Source: Dysidea avara
Taxonomy: Eukaryota; Porifera; Demospongiae; Dictyoceratida; Dysideidae
Assembly: GCF_963678975.1 (NCBI RefSeq)
Contig: NC_089277.1
Location: forward strand, 25,680,672-25,744,671
Direction of reading: 5' to 3'
DNA length: 64,000 nucleotides
Shown: piece after piece, positions 62,357 to 64,000 of the stretch
Position numbering within the stretch: the stretch's first letter is position 1
How the letters are laid out: each line of letters opens with the position of its first letter
Position numbers and translations under genes: made by a program
The notes under the pieces: generated by a model
The model's input: the letters and a program-made list of their open reading frames with translations, nothing else
Told to the model about the DNA's origin: nothing
Database searches by the model: none

Positions 62357-62531
62357 TTTCTTTTTGTATTTGTATACCCCAAAGCCGGCCTATGGCCAGC
62401 TTTGGGACTTTTTTAACCTATCTTTTTTTTTACTACAGGAGAAGAAAAGATGAAGTAGATGTACTTTAAATATTTTATCAGTAAATGTACAAATTATATA
62501 TATAATAGCTACATATATTGATTACAGAAAT

Positions 62532-63522
62532 CTCCATGGTGGTTTCTTTGTAACTGAACACTCTACAAGGTGACTTCTTCTAGATGCTCTCTCTACAGGG
62601 TGAATTATTTGTAGCTGAATGATCTACAAGGTAGCTGATCTCTCTATAGGGTGATTTATTTGTAGCTGAACGATCTACAAGGTAACTTCTTCTAGCTGAT
62701 CTCTCTACAGGGTGGTTTGTTTGTAGTTGAATTCTGTACAGGTGATTTGTTTGCAGCTGAGCTCTTTAAAGAATGGTTTCTTTGTAGCTGAACTCTCTAA
62801 AAGGTAACTTCTTCTAACTGATCTTTCTACAGGGCAATTTGTTTGTGGCTGAATTTTCTACAGGGTGATTTCCTTGCAGTTGAACTCTCTACATGGTGGT
62901 TTCTTTGTAGCTGAACTATCTACAAGGTAACTTTTCTAGCTGATGTCTCTACAAGGTCACTAGTTTGAAGCTGAACTCTCTAAATGATGGTTTCTTTGTA
63001 GCTGAACTCTCTACAAGTTAACTTCTTCTAGCTGATCTCTTTACAGGGTGATTTGTTTGTAGCTGAACTATCTACAAGATAACTTCTTCTAGCTGATCTC
63101 TCTACATGGTGATTTGTTTGTAGCTAAATTCTGTACAGGTGATTTATTTGCAGCTGAGCTCTTTAAATAATAGTTTCTTTGTAGCTGAACTCTCTACAAG
63201 GTAACTTCTTCTAGCTGATGTCTTTACAGGGTCACTAGTTTGTAGCTGAATTCTCTACATGGTGGTTTCTTTGTAACTGAACTCTCTACAAGGTAACTTT
63301 TTCTAGCTGATCTTTCTACAGGGTGATTTTTTTGTAGCTAAATTCTGTACAGGTGATTTGTTTGCAGCTGAGCTCTTTAAAGAATGGTTTCTCTGTAGCT
63401 GAACTCTCTACAAGGTAACTTCTTCTAGCTAATCTCTCTACAGGGAGATTTGTTTGTAGCTGAACTCTCTGCATGATGGTTTCTTAGTAGCTGAACTCTC
63501 TGCAAGGTGATTTCTTCTAGCT
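62532..63522 (-). repeat. About 31-base satellite array, second locus, about 1 kb
   Basis: The units (TTTGTAGCTGAACTCTCTAC and related) are the reverse complement of those at 9329-13039. I estimate about 32 units. The array is followed by a TTA microsatellite (63523-63549) and then GGACCGGGTCACA, which matches an end of the TGTGACC element family. Confidence 0.92.
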
Positions 63523-64000
63523 ATTATTATTATTATTATTATTATTATTACTAGGACCGGGTCACACATAACCAAGTAAATTTGTTAACATATAAAACAA
63601 CTTGTATTTGCTTTGTCTAACTGTGATGTATAATAAGTATTGTAGGACCTCCATTATCCGAACATCTGTTTCAGTTCAACATTAAAAGCTTCCAGTTAAG
63701 TGAATTTGTTCAAATAAATGAAGCCCATTTGTTTATATAGAGTTATGTTCAACTACTCTAATAAAACATACACATGCTCTAATAGAATGTTCATGTAATG
63801 GAAAATACTCTAATAGGTTACATATCCCCAGTGCAGTGGTCCCTTTAATGTTCGGCCATCGATACCCAAATGTTTTGTTATTCAAACAGAAGTGACTGTT
63901 CTATTAGAGTATTTTGTTTCAGAGTGTACAATGTATGTTCTATTAGAGTATTTGAATGGAATTCTGTGTATAAATCAATCGGTTTTAACTTCCCATTATT
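63523..64000. other. Microsatellite, isolated transposon end, and a cluster of dispersed motifs
   Basis: After the TTA run there is an isolated CCGGGTCACACA terminus. From about 63750 to 63960 at least five forms of the ACTCTAATAGA or TCTATTAGAGTA motif occur in both orientations. No coding sequence is visible. Confidence 0.5.

Overview
The window looks like nuclear DNA from an early-branching animal, most likely a demosponge. The evidence is AT-rich DNA, many very short GT-AG introns (48 to 65 bases), dense miniature transposons, tandem arrays, and decayed non-LTR retrotransposon pieces. The species call is inference. I see no operons, ribosome binding sites or CRISPR arrays.

The genes are a head-to-tail cluster, all on the + strand, of ubiquitin-specific proteases (USPs, cysteine deubiquitinases) whose catalytic domain most resembles USP16/USP45. 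Copy 1 (4361-5598) is only the C-terminal half of the catalytic domain and no Cys-box exon was found upstream. Copy 2 (15239-35815) is a complete model of 17 exons and about 690 residues. It has a strongly altered Cys box and a coding minisatellite between its His box and its final catalytic Asp. Copy 3 (about 40762-53775) is a complete model of 16 exons and about 960 residues. It has a canonical Cys box and a predicted N-terminal transmembrane anchor. Copy 4 (57327-62008) is a broken pseudogene whose surviving large exon has been duplicated in tandem. Matching exon lengths and intron phases show the copies arose by tandem duplication: a 48-base Cys-box exon in copies 2 and 3, a 95-base zinc-knuckle exon in copies 1, 2 and 3, a 57-base exon in copies 1 and 2, and a 164-base exon in copies 1 and 2.

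The rest is mostly mobile and repetitive DNA. There are hAT-type miniature elements with exact 8-base target duplications (1407-2294, 7053-7731, 22208-22664, 25411-26115, 37368-37923). A TA-flanked family with TGTGACC ends occurs at least eight times. Two pogo-like elements have CAGTGGAACC ends. A composite of a roughly 31-base satellite array plus a foldback palindrome occurs twice in opposite orientation near the two ends of the window (9329-13765 and 62027-63522). Other arrays include a near-perfect 22-base satellite inside a TGTGACC element (54642-55174), an 18-base satellite in two opposing arms (49733-50575), and TATG and TG microsatellites inside introns.

Copies 2 and 3 would each remove ubiquitin from substrates if active. 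Copy 3 would act at a membrane, which is unlike known USP16/45 proteins, which carry an N-terminal zinc finger instead. Exon boundaries were read by eye from splice signals, reading frame and phase, and no transcript or database search was available.
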